64,000 bases of DNA from Herbinix sp. GTDB taxonomy: Bacteria > Bacillota > Clostridia > Lachnospirales > Lachnospiraceae. This document shows positions 43,973 to 52,639 of this stretch, piece after piece. The translations under genes were made by a program, and so were the position numbers. The stretch lies in assembly GCA_029238935.1 (NCBI GenBank), contig JAQZBN010000012.1, positions 1 through 64,000 on the forward strand, read 5' to 3'. The notes beneath the pieces were generated by a model that worked only from the letters and a program-made list of their open reading frames with translations, did no database searches and was not told the DNA's origin. Each line of letters opens with the position of its first letter. Within the stretch, counting starts at the first letter, position 1.

Positions 43973-44050
43973 AAAAAGATGAGAAATAAGACAGAAATGG
44001 TCAAATGAATATATAACGATGAATATTGATTCGTAAAATCGGAGGAAACC

Positions 44051-44761
44051 ATGAGTACAGAAGTTAGAAGAGGTTATGTACCCTCAGATGCACAGGAATT
44101 TAATAAAGAAAGCTTACTAACTCTTAAAAAAGCACAGGAAGAAGTACTTTGGCTCATAGAGAGAGGTTATCCAATCAAAGGAGTTTCTACATTTGTTGGA
44201 AATCACTATATGTTATCCGAACGGCAGAGACTGGCTTTTACAAGGGCTACGAGTACCAGGGAAATCCTACATCTTCGGAAGGAGAAACAAATTCAAAAGG
44301 TAATCCCAGGAAGCATAGTATATATTGATGGATTAAATTTAATTATTTCCCTTGAGATTGCCTTGTCGGGATCAACATTAATCCGCTGTATGGATGGAAC
44401 GATCAGAGATCTGGCAGGACTGCGGGGAACCTACCGATTAATCGATAAAACGGATGGTGCAATCCGATTAATTGGGGAACAGCTGGAGAAAAGAAAGGTT
44501 AACGAAGCCATATTCTATCTGGATGCTCCGGTTTCTAATACGGGAAGGCTTAAACAGCGAATTCTGGAACTTATGCAGAATTACAACTTTAAAATAACCG
44601 TAGAATTAGTAAATAATGCAGATGTCATACTGGAAAAGCTTAGTAATATCGTTACAAGTGACGCTATCATTCTTAATCGATGTATAAGCTGGATCAATCT
44701 TGCAGCGGAAATTATTGATGAAAGATTACCGGAGGTTCCCTTTATTGATTTGCGTTTATAA
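44051..44761 (+). CDS. DUF434/DUF5616 protein, possible NYN/PIN-like fold
   Basis: The 236-residue protein matches, from memory, the DUF434 family found in bacteria and archaea. The first 50 residues (RRGYVPSDAQEFNKESLLTL, SFVGNHYML-like STFVGNHYMLSERQRLAFTRAT) are the DUF434 signature. From about 95 comes the second domain: VYIDGLNLIISLEIAL, CMDGTIRDLAGLRGTY, AIFYLDAPVSNTGRLKQRI and SDAIILNRCISWINLA. The spaced aspartates after beta strands recall NYN/PIN nuclease-like folds; this is inference. GGAGG precedes the ATG. It lies before murE, which has its own promoter. Confidence 0.78.
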   Translation: MSTEVRRGYVPSDAQEFNKESLLTLKKAQEEVLWLIERGYPIKGVSTFVGNHYMLSERQRLAFTRATSTREILHLRKEKQIQKVIPGSIVYIDGLNLIISLEIALSGSTLIRCMDGTIRDLAGLRGTYRLIDKTDGAIRLIGEQLEKRKVNEAIFYLDAPVSNTGRLKQRILELMQNYNFKITVELVNNADVILEKLSNIVTSDAIILNRCISWINLAAEIIDERLPEVPFIDLRL

Positions 44762-44770
44762 ACTCTTTTC

Positions 44771-44798
44771 TTTACAAATTTTTAATTTTACCTATAAT
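44771..44798 (+). promoter_or_regulatory. murE promoter
   Basis: TTTACA (44771-44776), 16 bases, TATAAT (44793-44798), about 65 bases before the GTG start. Confidence 0.5.
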
Positions 44799-44867
44799 AT
44801 TAGATAGGAAATGTTTTGATTTTTAGGTATATAATAATGGAAGATGAAATTGATGGGAGGAATTATT

Positions 44868-46325
44868 GTGTTATTAAAAGATATGCTTGATCAATTGGAA
44901 TATAAATGTGTACAGGGTAGTGATCAAATTATGGTCACAGAACTGGTGTATGATTCTAGAAAGGTTACAAAGGATTGTGTTTTTGTATGTATTACAGGTA
45001 CGGTAAAGGATGCTCATGATTATATCGATGAAGTAATTGAAAAAGGTGCGGCTGCAGTTATCGTAGAAAAGGATGTAGAAGTTTCCTCCCCGATTACCAT
45101 AATTCGTGTTGCTGATTCTAGACAGGCTCTTGCTTATACGGCAGCAGCTTATTTTGGACATCCGGCTCGTAAGTTAACTACGATCGGTATTACCGGCACA
45201 AAAGGAAAGACTACAACCACTTATATGATTAAATCCATCCTTGACAATACCGGTAAAAAGACAGGACTCATCGGTACCATTGAAACTATCATTGGAGATA
45301 CGGTAATTCCTGCCAATAACACAACACCGGAATCCTATGTAGTTCAGGAAACTTTTGCGAAAATGGTGGAGGCAGGCTGTGATTGCGTGGTTATGGAGGT
45401 ATCTTCTCAGGGTCTAATGCTTCATCGTGTGGATGGGTTTACCTTTGATTATGGAATCTTTACCAACATCGAACCGGATCATATCGGCGGCAATGAACAT
45501 AAAGATTTTGACGATTACTTAACCTGTAAGAGCATGCTGTTTAAACAATGCAAGGTAGGTATCATCAATCGTGATGATTCTCATTTTGAAGAAATCATCA
45601 AAGGACATACTTGTGAAATAGAAACCTTTGGATTTTCTAAGGAAGCTGATCTTCGTGCTGAATATAAAAAGCTGTTCCAGGAAGCCGGAGTACTTGGAGT
45701 TGCATACCAGGTAGAAGGTTTGATGAAGCTTGATGTAGAGATTGAAGTACCGGGAACCTTTAGTGTATATAATTCCTTATGTGCTATTGCTCTTTGCAGA
45801 CATTTTGGTATTAATATAGAAGAAATGAAGAAAGCCTTAAAGAAGGTTAAAGTAAAGGGAAGAGTGGAGCTTGTTCCGGTTTCTGATCGGTATACTCTGA
45901 TGATTGATTATGCGCATAATGCCATGAGTTTAGAGAGCCTATTAAGTACCTTAAAGGAATATCGGCCAAAACGTCTGGTATGCTTATTTGGTTGCGGTGG
46001 AAATCGTTCCAGAAGCAGACGCTTTGAGATGGGAGAGGTGTCTTCAAAGTTAGCGGATCTTACGGTTGTGACTTCGGATAATCCAAGAAATGAACAGCCT
46101 CAGGATATTATCAATGATATTATCGTAGGAGTTAAAAAAGGTCCGGGGGAATATGTGGAGATCATTGACCGAAAGGAAGCAATCAAATACTGTATGGACA
46201 ATGCAAAAGACGGTGATGTTGTGGTTTTAGCAGGTAAAGGACATGAGGATTACCAGGAGATTAACGGTGTAAAACATCATATGGATGAACGGGAGTTAAT
46301 CCGTGAAATCTTAGCCGGTAAGTAA
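44868..46325 (+). CDS. murE: UDP-MurNAc-tripeptide synthetase, meso-DAP type
   Basis: MurE adds the third stem-peptide residue to UDP-MurNAc-L-Ala-D-Glu in peptidoglycan synthesis. The start is a GTG at 44868 seven bases after GGGAGGA, giving 485 residues. Landmarks are ELVYDSRKV, the ATP loop GITGTKGKTTTTYMI, NTTPESYVVQE, EVSSQGL, FTNIEPDHIGGNEH, DYAHNAMSLESLL, FGCGGNRSRSRR and DNPRNEQPQ. DNPR is the motif that selects meso-diaminopimelate rather than lysine, so the wall is probably DAP-type. It is separated from the main mur cluster; priA follows after a 206-base gap. Confidence 0.95.
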   Translation: MLLKDMLDQLEYKCVQGSDQIMVTELVYDSRKVTKDCVFVCITGTVKDAHDYIDEVIEKGAAAVIVEKDVEVSSPITIIRVADSRQALAYTAAAYFGHPARKLTTIGITGTKGKTTTTYMIKSILDNTGKKTGLIGTIETIIGDTVIPANNTTPESYVVQETFAKMVEAGCDCVVMEVSSQGLMLHRVDGFTFDYGIFTNIEPDHIGGNEHKDFDDYLTCKSMLFKQCKVGIINRDDSHFEEIIKGHTCEIETFGFSKEADLRAEYKKLFQEAGVLGVAYQVEGLMKLDVEIEVPGTFSVYNSLCAIALCRHFGINIEEMKKALKKVKVKGRVELVPVSDRYTLMIDYAHNAMSLESLLSTLKEYRPKRLVCLFGCGGNRSRSRRFEMGEVSSKLADLTVVTSDNPRNEQPQDIINDIIVGVKKGPGEYVEIIDRKEAIKYCMDNAKDGDVVVLAGKGHEDYQEINGVKHHMDERELIREILAGK

Positions 46326-46383
46326 GATAAAAGTTATGAAATTATATGAACTATGTAATGCAAAGTTTGAAGGATAATAAGTG

Positions 46384-46466
46384 GATGGTATCGAATAATT
46401 TGATTGTTATAAAATACGCTTCTAATATTGACGCGTCTTTCGCATCCGACATCATACGATACCATC
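46384..46466 (+). other. Structured element between murE and priA
   Basis: GATGGTATCG (46384-46393) and CGATACCATC (46457-46466) form a perfect 10-bp helix that encloses 63 bases, including the palindrome GACGCGTC. The following bases are TGCTTCTATATT, not a strong U run. It lies in the leader of priA or the tail of murE. Confidence 0.5.
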
Positions 46467-46531
46467 TGCTTCTATATTATATGGATAAGTAAAATACATA
46501 AGAAGGATAACAACAGGAAGAGGTGAGTGCT

Positions 46532-48775
46532 ATGTCTTACATTAAATATGCAGATATCATTATTGATATTTCCCATGAAAATTTGGACAAGACATATCAA
46601 TATTTTGTACCTGAGGAGTATATTCCGGAAGCTGTCATAGGCTCTCTTGTTGTGGTACCCTTTGGGAAGGGCAATCGATATATCAATGGATATATTGTTG
46701 AACTGTCTGAGTCGCCTAAATTAGATAAAGCGTTAATCAAACCAATTAAAGAAGTAGTGGTAGACGCCCCAGTCATAGAAAGTCGCTTGATATACCTGGC
46801 TTATTGGATTAAGGAAACTTTCGGCGGCACGATGAATGAAGCCTTAAAGACTGTAATTCCTGTAAAGAAAGCTGTCAAAGGGAAAGAGAAAAAAAGCATC
46901 CGTTTAATCGTGGATGGGGACAATGCATTGAAACTGTATTATGAATATCAGAAGAAGAATAATGCAGCCAGAGCAAGGTTATTAGAAGCTTTGCTTAAGG
47001 AACCTATTTTGGATTATGAAGAGGTTATTCACAACTTAAATATTTCTCGGAATACATTACTAGGGCTGGAGAAACTAGGAATTACTGAAACGATAAGTGA
47101 GCAGGTCTATAGAAATCCAATTAAAGGTCAAATTCAATCTGAAAATAAGATAGAGTTAAATGATCAACAATTAAGAATTGTAACTAAGATAAAAGAAGAA
47201 TATACAGCCGGAATCAGAGCACCTTACCTGATCCACGGAATCACCGGCAGTGGAAAAACGGAAGTATATATGGATATCATAGCGTCTGTGATAGATCAAA
47301 AAAGACAGGTTATTCTATTGATACCGGAAATAGCTCTAACATATCAGACGGTAATGAGATTTTATAAGCGCTTTGGAGATCGGATCTCAATAATGAACTC
47401 CAGGATGTCACAAGGGGAACGATATGATCAGAGTCTAAGAGCGCAAAATGGTGAAATTGATATCATTATAGGTCCCAGATCGGCTTTATTTACACCCTTT
47501 CCAAACTTGGGACTGATTATCATAGATGAAGAACATGAAAATAGCTATAAAAGTGAGACTACTCCAAAATATCATGCAGTCTTAACTGCAATGAAAAGGG
47601 CTGAACTGGAAGGTGCCTCCACTATATTAGGATCAGCGACTCCATCATTAGAATCCTATGAGAAAGCCCTTAGCAAAGAGTACCAACTCTTTACTTTAAA
47701 CAAGCGAGCCAACAATGCCGTACTTCCAAAGGTTTGGATCGTTGATCTGCGAGAAGAATTACGGAATAAAAATAAATCAATATTCAGTGAAAAATTAAGG
47801 GAATTAATCAATGATCGACTAACAAAAAAGGAACAAATTATGTTGTTTCTAAACCGTCGAGGATATTCAGGATTTGTATCCTGCAGAAGTTGCGGACATG
47901 TTATGAAGTGCCCTCATTGTGATGTGTCCTTAACCTCTCATAATAATGGTAAAATGGTATGTCATTATTGTGGACACGAGGAAGCTTTGCCCGGTCTTTG
48001 TCCGGAATGTAATTCCAAATACATTGCCGCCTTTGGGACCGGAACGCAAAAAGTAGAAGAACTGGTAAGTAGAGAATTTCCTCAAGCAAGGGTACTTCGT
48101 ATGGATATGGATACGACAAAAGCCAAGGACAGTCATGAAAAAATTTTGGATGCATTTGCAAAACACCAGGCTGATATCCTGGTGGGAACACAAATGATTG
48201 TGAAAGGTCACGATTTCCCGAAAGTTACCTTGGTTGGTATCATTGCTGCTGACTTATCCTTATATACCGGAGATTTTAGAGCCAGTGAAAGGACTTTTCA
48301 ACTGCTTTGTCAAGCGGTCGGCAGAGCAGGAAGAGGAGAAGTCTTTGGAGAAGTTGTAATTCAAACCTACCATCCGGAGCATTACAGTATTCTGACCGCT
48401 GCAGAAAATAATTACGAAAACTTTTACCATCAGGAAATGCTGTATCGAAAAATGATGCAATATCCCCCGGCAGCACATATATTATTGCTATTAATTACAT
48501 CAAAAGAAGAAAGTAAAGCTGAGAAAGCGGCAATACGAATAGGAGAAGCTGTAAAGGAGCGAAAGGGTGAACAAACACAACTTCAAGTGATGGGACCTGC
48601 TCCTGCAAGCATTGCGAAAGCGAATGATATTTATCGTAGAGTAATCTATTTAAAACATGAGGATTATAATTTTTTAGTTGATATAAAGAATTATTTGGAA
48701 GGATTTTTTAAGTTTTCACAGAGTTTTGCAGGTTGTAATTTGCAGTTTGATTTTGATCCGATGAATAGTTATTAG
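46532..48775 (+). CDS. priA: Primosomal replication restart helicase PriA
   Basis: PriA recognises stalled forks and loads the replisome away from oriC. The start is the ATG at 46532 behind GAGGTG, not the in-frame GTG at 46523, giving 747 residues. Order: N-terminal 3'-end-binding domain (YADIIIDISHENLDKTYQYFVPE), winged helix, then the helicase core with Walker A GITGSGKTEVYMD, DEEHENSYKS (motif II), GSATPSLES and LGRAGRG-like QAVGRAGRGEVFG. Eight zinc-binding cysteines lie in CRSCGHVMKCPHC, CHYCGHEE and CPECNSKY. It heads the priA-def-fmt cluster. Confidence 0.97.
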   Translation: MSYIKYADIIIDISHENLDKTYQYFVPEEYIPEAVIGSLVVVPFGKGNRYINGYIVELSESPKLDKALIKPIKEVVVDAPVIESRLIYLAYWIKETFGGTMNEALKTVIPVKKAVKGKEKKSIRLIVDGDNALKLYYEYQKKNNAARARLLEALLKEPILDYEEVIHNLNISRNTLLGLEKLGITETISEQVYRNPIKGQIQSENKIELNDQQLRIVTKIKEEYTAGIRAPYLIHGITGSGKTEVYMDIIASVIDQKRQVILLIPEIALTYQTVMRFYKRFGDRISIMNSRMSQGERYDQSLRAQNGEIDIIIGPRSALFTPFPNLGLIIIDEEHENSYKSETTPKYHAVLTAMKRAELEGASTILGSATPSLESYEKALSKEYQLFTLNKRANNAVLPKVWIVDLREELRNKNKSIFSEKLRELINDRLTKKEQIMLFLNRRGYSGFVSCRSCGHVMKCPHCDVSLTSHNNGKMVCHYCGHEEALPGLCPECNSKYIAAFGTGTQKVEELVSREFPQARVLRMDMDTTKAKDSHEKILDAFAKHQADILVGTQMIVKGHDFPKVTLVGIIAADLSLYTGDFRASERTFQLLCQAVGRAGRGEVFGEVVIQTYHPEHYSILTAAENNYENFYHQEMLYRKMMQYPPAAHILLLLITSKEESKAEKAAIRIGEAVKERKGEQTQLQVMGPAPASIAKANDIYRRVIYLKHEDYNFLVDIKNYLEGFFKFSQSFAGCNLQFDFDPMNSY

Positions 48776-48815
48776 TCTGATAAAAGTAAGTAAAAATGAT
48801 TCTTTTCGTGTACTT

Positions 48816-48858
48816 TTGACAAAATCGATAATATTATGGTAATATTAGAAAATATTAC
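48816..48858 (+). promoter_or_regulatory. def-fmt promoter with overlapping dyad
   Basis: TTGACA (48816-48821), 18 bases, TAATAT (48840-48845). The perfect inverted repeat GTAATATT-AGAA-AATATTAC (48839-48858) covers the -10 and the expected start, a position suited to a repressor. A small hairpin, GAAACG/CGTTTC, lies at about 48922-48938 in the leader. Confidence 0.5.
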
Positions 48859-48991
48859 TTACAAAAAATCATAGAAACTTGTTATATACTAAGACTATCG
48901 CTTTTAAGTAGCTATTTTCTTGAAACGAAAAACGTTTCCCCGAGGTAGTAATAGAACGCAAGTGTTGATAATAGAAGAAAGGATGATTAAA

Positions 48992-49471
48992 ATGGCAATT
49001 AGAAATATTCGTGAATTTGGAGATAATGTTCTTAATAAAACGAGCAAAGAAATTAAAGAGGTAGATAGTAAATTATTAACGTTGATTGATGATATGATAG
49101 ATACGATGTATCATGCATGTGGTGTAGGTCTTGCAGCACCACAAGTAGGTGTTTTAAAAAGACTGGTGGTTATTGATATCTCTGAAGAAGGAAATGATCC
49201 GATTATCTTAATTAATCCCGTGATCTTAGCTACAGACGGAGTCCAAACTGGGGATGAGGGTTGTTTAAGCCTCCCAGGAAAGGTTGGAACGGTAACTAGA
49301 CCTAATTATGTAAAAGTAAAAGCATATAATAAGAAGATGGAAGAGTTTACAATCGAGGGAACTGAATTATTAGCAAGAGCTTTATGCCATGAGATTGACC
49401 ATTTAAATGGGGTATTGTATACAGATAAGGTAGAAGGAGAACTTCGCAATAGCGGAGACAGTGAAGAATAA
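48992..49471 (+). CDS. def: Peptide deformylase
   Basis: Def removes the formyl group from the initiator methionine of new proteins. The start is the ATG at 48992 behind AAAGGATG, giving 159 residues, MAIRNIREFGD onward. The three metal motifs are present: GVGLAAPQVG, EGCLSLPG and HEIDHLNGVLY, with Cys and the two His as Fe/Zn ligands and Glu as catalyst. The length fits the type 1 clostridial enzymes. It is followed by fmt 91 bases later, which formylates the same initiator tRNA, so the two form one functional cycle. Confidence 0.97.
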   Translation: MAIRNIREFGDNVLNKTSKEIKEVDSKLLTLIDDMIDTMYHACGVGLAAPQVGVLKRLVVIDISEEGNDPIILINPVILATDGVQTGDEGCLSLPGKVGTVTRPNYVKVKAYNKKMEEFTIEGTELLARALCHEIDHLNGVLYTDKVEGELRNSGDSEE

Positions 49472-49562
49472 AGATTACCGGGAAAATGAGATTGATAAAT
49501 TCGTATTCATAAACCATACGTATTGGATGGATTCAACATAGCTATATGGAAGGGATGAGAAA

Positions 49563-50498
49563 ATGAAAATATTATATATGGGAACGCCGGAATTGGCAGC
49601 AAATATACTACAACGATTAATTGAATCAGAACATGAGATCATTGGGGTTGTAACCCAGCCAGATAAGGAAAAAGGAAGAGGGAAGAACGTAAGTTGTTCT
49701 CCCGTAAAGGAAGTAGCACTCCAAAATGAGATACCTATCTACCAGCCGGTGAAGGTGAGAGAAGCAGGCTTTGTTCAAATGGTTCGGGAGATGGCTCCGG
49801 AGGCTATTGTTGTAGCAGCCTTTGGACAGATTTTATCGAAGGATTTGTTGGAAATTTCACCCTATGGCTGCATTAATGTGCATGCTTCCCTTTTACCGAA
49901 ATACCGTGGTGCAGCTCCAATCCAATATGCCGTTATCAATGGGGAAAAGGAAACCGGAATAACAATCATGTATATGGATGTAACTATAGATTCCGGGGAT
50001 ATCATTTTACAATCAAAAATTTCGCTGGATCCAGAAGAAACCGGTGGTAGTCTCTATGATAAACTTACCTGTCTGGGAGCTGATTTACTTCTGGAGGCAT
50101 TAAAGAAAATTGAAGATGGTTCTGCTATTCGGACACCTCAAGATCATGCTCAGGCAACCTTTGTTAAAACAATTGATAAAACAATGGGAAATATTAATTT
50201 TACTATGCCGGCAGAACAAATAGAACGTTTGATTCGTGGCTTAAATCCTTGGCCAAGTGCGTATACTATGTTAGAAGGTAAAACCTTAAAGCTATGGAAA
50301 GCTACAGTTGAGCCTACATCTGCAAATTATAGTCCTGGAGAGATAATTGAGGTCCGTAAAGATTCATTTGTTGTTATGACAGGTGATGGTGCATTGGTGA
50401 TTTGGGAATTGCAATTAGAAGGTAAAAAGAGAATGACTACGGATGCTTTTCTTCGTGGATATACATTGAAAGCAGGAACACTACTGGGTGCAGTTTAA
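49563..50498 (+). CDS. fmt: Methionyl-tRNA formyltransferase
   Basis: Fmt transfers a formyl group from 10-formyltetrahydrofolate to initiator Met-tRNA. The 311-residue protein has the N-terminal formyltransferase domain, KILYMGTPELAANILQRL, GVVTQPDKEKGRGK, and the catalytic CINVHASLLPKYRGAAPIQYAVINGEKETGITIMYMD, with Asn, His and Asp as active residues, followed by a C-terminal OB-like tRNA-binding domain from about 205 (IRGLNPWPSAY, DGALVIWELQLEGKKRM). AAGGGATGAG precedes the ATG. It sits between def and the zinc peptidase, 15 bases apart from the latter. Confidence 0.97.
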   Translation: MKILYMGTPELAANILQRLIESEHEIIGVVTQPDKEKGRGKNVSCSPVKEVALQNEIPIYQPVKVREAGFVQMVREMAPEAIVVAAFGQILSKDLLEISPYGCINVHASLLPKYRGAAPIQYAVINGEKETGITIMYMDVTIDSGDIILQSKISLDPEETGGSLYDKLTCLGADLLLEALKKIEDGSAIRTPQDHAQATFVKTIDKTMGNINFTMPAEQIERLIRGLNPWPSAYTMLEGKTLKLWKATVEPTSANYSPGEIIEVRKDSFVVMTGDGALVIWELQLEGKKRMTTDAFLRGYTLKAGTLLGAV

Positions 50499-50513
50499 GA
50501 GAGGAGAATGTTT

Positions 50514-51221
50514 ATGCCGTATCCCTATATGTATCCGATGGACTGGACTTATATACTGGTTATTATCGGCGCCTTATTAAGTATTGGTGCATCAGCAAGA
50601 GTTCGGTCTACGTTCGCAAAATACTCCCAGATCAGGAGCATGTCAGGAATGACCGGTGCTGAAGCTGCTGAGCGAATTTTGCGTTCCAATGGAATTTATG
50701 ATGTAAGAATCGAACATGTCTCAGGTAATTTAAGTGATCATTATGATCCGAGAACGAAGGTTCTGCGATTATCGGATTCGGTTTATCATCATAATTCAAT
50801 CGCAGCAATTGGTGTAGCTGCTCATGAATGTGGCCATGCCATTCAACATCAGAATTCCTATGTACCATTACAAATTCGGGGAGCGATCGTGCCGGTTGCT
50901 AATATCGGTTCAAAAGCAGCGATTCCTATGATTATTGCAGGAATTATATTTGGTGGTTTTTCAATTTTGATCAATATAGGTATTATACTGTTTTCTTTTG
51001 CTGTTATCTTTCAACTGGTAACTCTGCCGGTGGAATTTGATGCTTCAAAGAGAGCAGTTGTAAGGCTTGAGGAGACAGGGATTTTATATGGGGATGAATT
51101 GCATCAGACGAAGAAGGTCTTGAATGCAGCAGCCCTGACTTATGTAGCCGCTGCGGCAGCATCCATACTGCAGTTACTGCGTTTAGTAATTTTATTTGGA
51201 GGAAGAAATCGTGACCGATAG
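50514..51221 (+). CDS. Membrane zinc metallopeptidase (YugP type)
   Basis: I take the ATG at 50514 with seven bases after GAGGAG; the ATG at 50508 is too close. The 235-residue protein has an N-terminal membrane segment (about 8-26), the zinc motif GVAAHECGHAIQHQ (HExxH), two further membrane segments at about 128-160 (IIAGIIFGGFSILINIGIILFSF) and a third glutamate in PVEFDASKRAV. This is the Zn_peptidase_2 family of unknown substrate, common between fmt and rsmB in clostridia. Its end overlaps rsmB by 11 bases, so the genes are translationally coupled. Confidence 0.9.
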   Translation: MPYPYMYPMDWTYILVIIGALLSIGASARVRSTFAKYSQIRSMSGMTGAEAAERILRSNGIYDVRIEHVSGNLSDHYDPRTKVLRLSDSVYHHNSIAAIGVAAHECGHAIQHQNSYVPLQIRGAIVPVANIGSKAAIPMIIAGIIFGGFSILINIGIILFSFAVIFQLVTLPVEFDASKRAVVRLEETGILYGDELHQTKKVLNAAALTYVAAAAASILQLLRLVILFGGRNRDR

Positions 51222-52563
51222 AGAGAATGCCAGAGAAATTGTACTGGATATGCTGCTGGACGTAATTGAGGGTGATAAATTTTGTCATACCGTATTAAAT
51301 CATATGCTACACAAATTCCAGCATCTGGAGAAACAAGAAAGGGCATTCATCAGTAGACTGTGTAATGGGACTGTAAAGCATTATATTACTTTGGATTATA
51401 TCATCAATCAATATGCTTCTCTACCGGTAAGAAAAATGAAACCTTTGATCCGCAATTTATTAAGACTTAGTGTATACCAGATATTTTATATGGATCAGGT
51501 TCCAGTGTCAGCAATCTGTAATGAAGCTGTTAAACTTGCTAAAAAGAGAGGATTTACAAATCTAGCAGGGTTTGTCAACGGCATACTTCGAACCATTGCT
51601 AGAAATAAAGAACAAGTAAAATATCCAGAAAAGGACAAAGATTCAGCATTGTATTTAGAAATAAAATATTCCGTTCCGGATTGGCTAATTAAGACCTTGC
51701 TATCCCAATACGATTTGATGACAGTGGAAGCAATTCTTTCTGCTTCCTTAAAGGAAAAAGAGACAACCATAAGGTGTAACCAAAGAAAAATTTCACCGAA
51801 AGAACTAAAAGAATCACTGATAAAGGATGGAATAACAGTCGAAGAGAATGCATACCTCCCCTACGCGTTTAAAATTACTGATTATGATTATCTGGAAAAG
51901 TTAAATACATTTCAAGCAGGATTTTTTACAGTGCAGGATATCAGTTCCATGTTTGTATGTCAAGTGGCTGGATTACAGCCCCAGGATTTCGTTGTTGATG
52001 TATGTGCTGCACCGGGAGGAAAAACCATGCATGCAGCTGAAACGGTGAAATTGGTTTCTGCAAGAGATCTGACGGAGTATAAGATTAAACTAATACGAGA
52101 GAATATAGATCGGCTTGGATTTGATAATATTGATACGAAAGTATGGGATGCGACAATACCCGATCCGGAAATCATAGAGAAAGCGGACATTGTGATTGCT
52201 GATTTACCTTGTTCCGGGTTAGGCGTGTTGGGTAAAAAAGCAGACATAAAATATAAATTATCGAATACACAATTAAAAGAGTTAGTACAATTACAAAGAA
52301 AGATCCTCTCTGTTGTAAAGGATTATGTAAAACCAGGGGGAGTACTAATTTATAGTACTTGTACGATAAACCAGCAAGAAAATATAGAAAATCAGAAATG
52401 GTTTTTAAAGGAATTTGATTTTCGTGCGGAAAGTCTCGACCCATATTTGCCGGATACCTTAAAGGATGAAAATACGAGAGAGGGCTATCTTCAGCTATTA
52501 CCGGGGTTACATCAAAGTGATGGGTTCTTTTTATCCCGGTTACGAAAAGGCAAGAAACAATAA
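51211..52563 (+). CDS. rsmB: 16S rRNA (cytosine-967 C5)-methyltransferase RsmB
   Basis: RsmB (Sun) methylates C967 of 16S rRNA. The start is a GTG at 51211 behind GGAGGAAG, inside the last codons of the peptidase gene, giving 450 residues. The N-terminal NusB-like RNA-binding domain (to about 150: ENAREIVLDMLLDV, LIRNLLRLSVYQIFYMDQVP) precedes the Rossmann methyltransferase with VDVCAAPGGKTMHAAE, DLPCSGLGVLGKKADIKYK (catalytic PC motif) and the second cysteine in YSTCTINQQENIENQ. Identification is firm. Confidence 0.96.
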   Translation: MTDRENAREIVLDMLLDVIEGDKFCHTVLNHMLHKFQHLEKQERAFISRLCNGTVKHYITLDYIINQYASLPVRKMKPLIRNLLRLSVYQIFYMDQVPVSAICNEAVKLAKKRGFTNLAGFVNGILRTIARNKEQVKYPEKDKDSALYLEIKYSVPDWLIKTLLSQYDLMTVEAILSASLKEKETTIRCNQRKISPKELKESLIKDGITVEENAYLPYAFKITDYDYLEKLNTFQAGFFTVQDISSMFVCQVAGLQPQDFVVDVCAAPGGKTMHAAETVKLVSARDLTEYKIKLIRENIDRLGFDNIDTKVWDATIPDPEIIEKADIVIADLPCSGLGVLGKKADIKYKLSNTQLKELVQLQRKILSVVKDYVKPGGVLIYSTCTINQQENIENQKWFLKEFDFRAESLDPYLPDTLKDENTREGYLQLLPGLHQSDGFFLSRLRKGKKQ

Positions 52564-52639
52564 AGTGCCAGAATATTTTGTGTTCCGAATTTCCGAATTT
52601 CCGAAATATACACATCACCCAAAATTAAAGGAAGATACT

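Noticed and set aside
50632-51346. Several minus-strand frames opposite fmt, the peptidase and rsmB
   Set aside because: They lack ribosome binding sites and run antisense to well-identified genes.
52590-52612. Short direct repeat of TTTCCGAA before rlmN
   Set aside because: Only two to three copies of eight bases in AT-rich DNA, with no further support.
52466-52639. Extended rlmN start overlapping rsmB
   Set aside because: The extra 58 residues have no RlmN similarity and a good site precedes the ATG at 52640.
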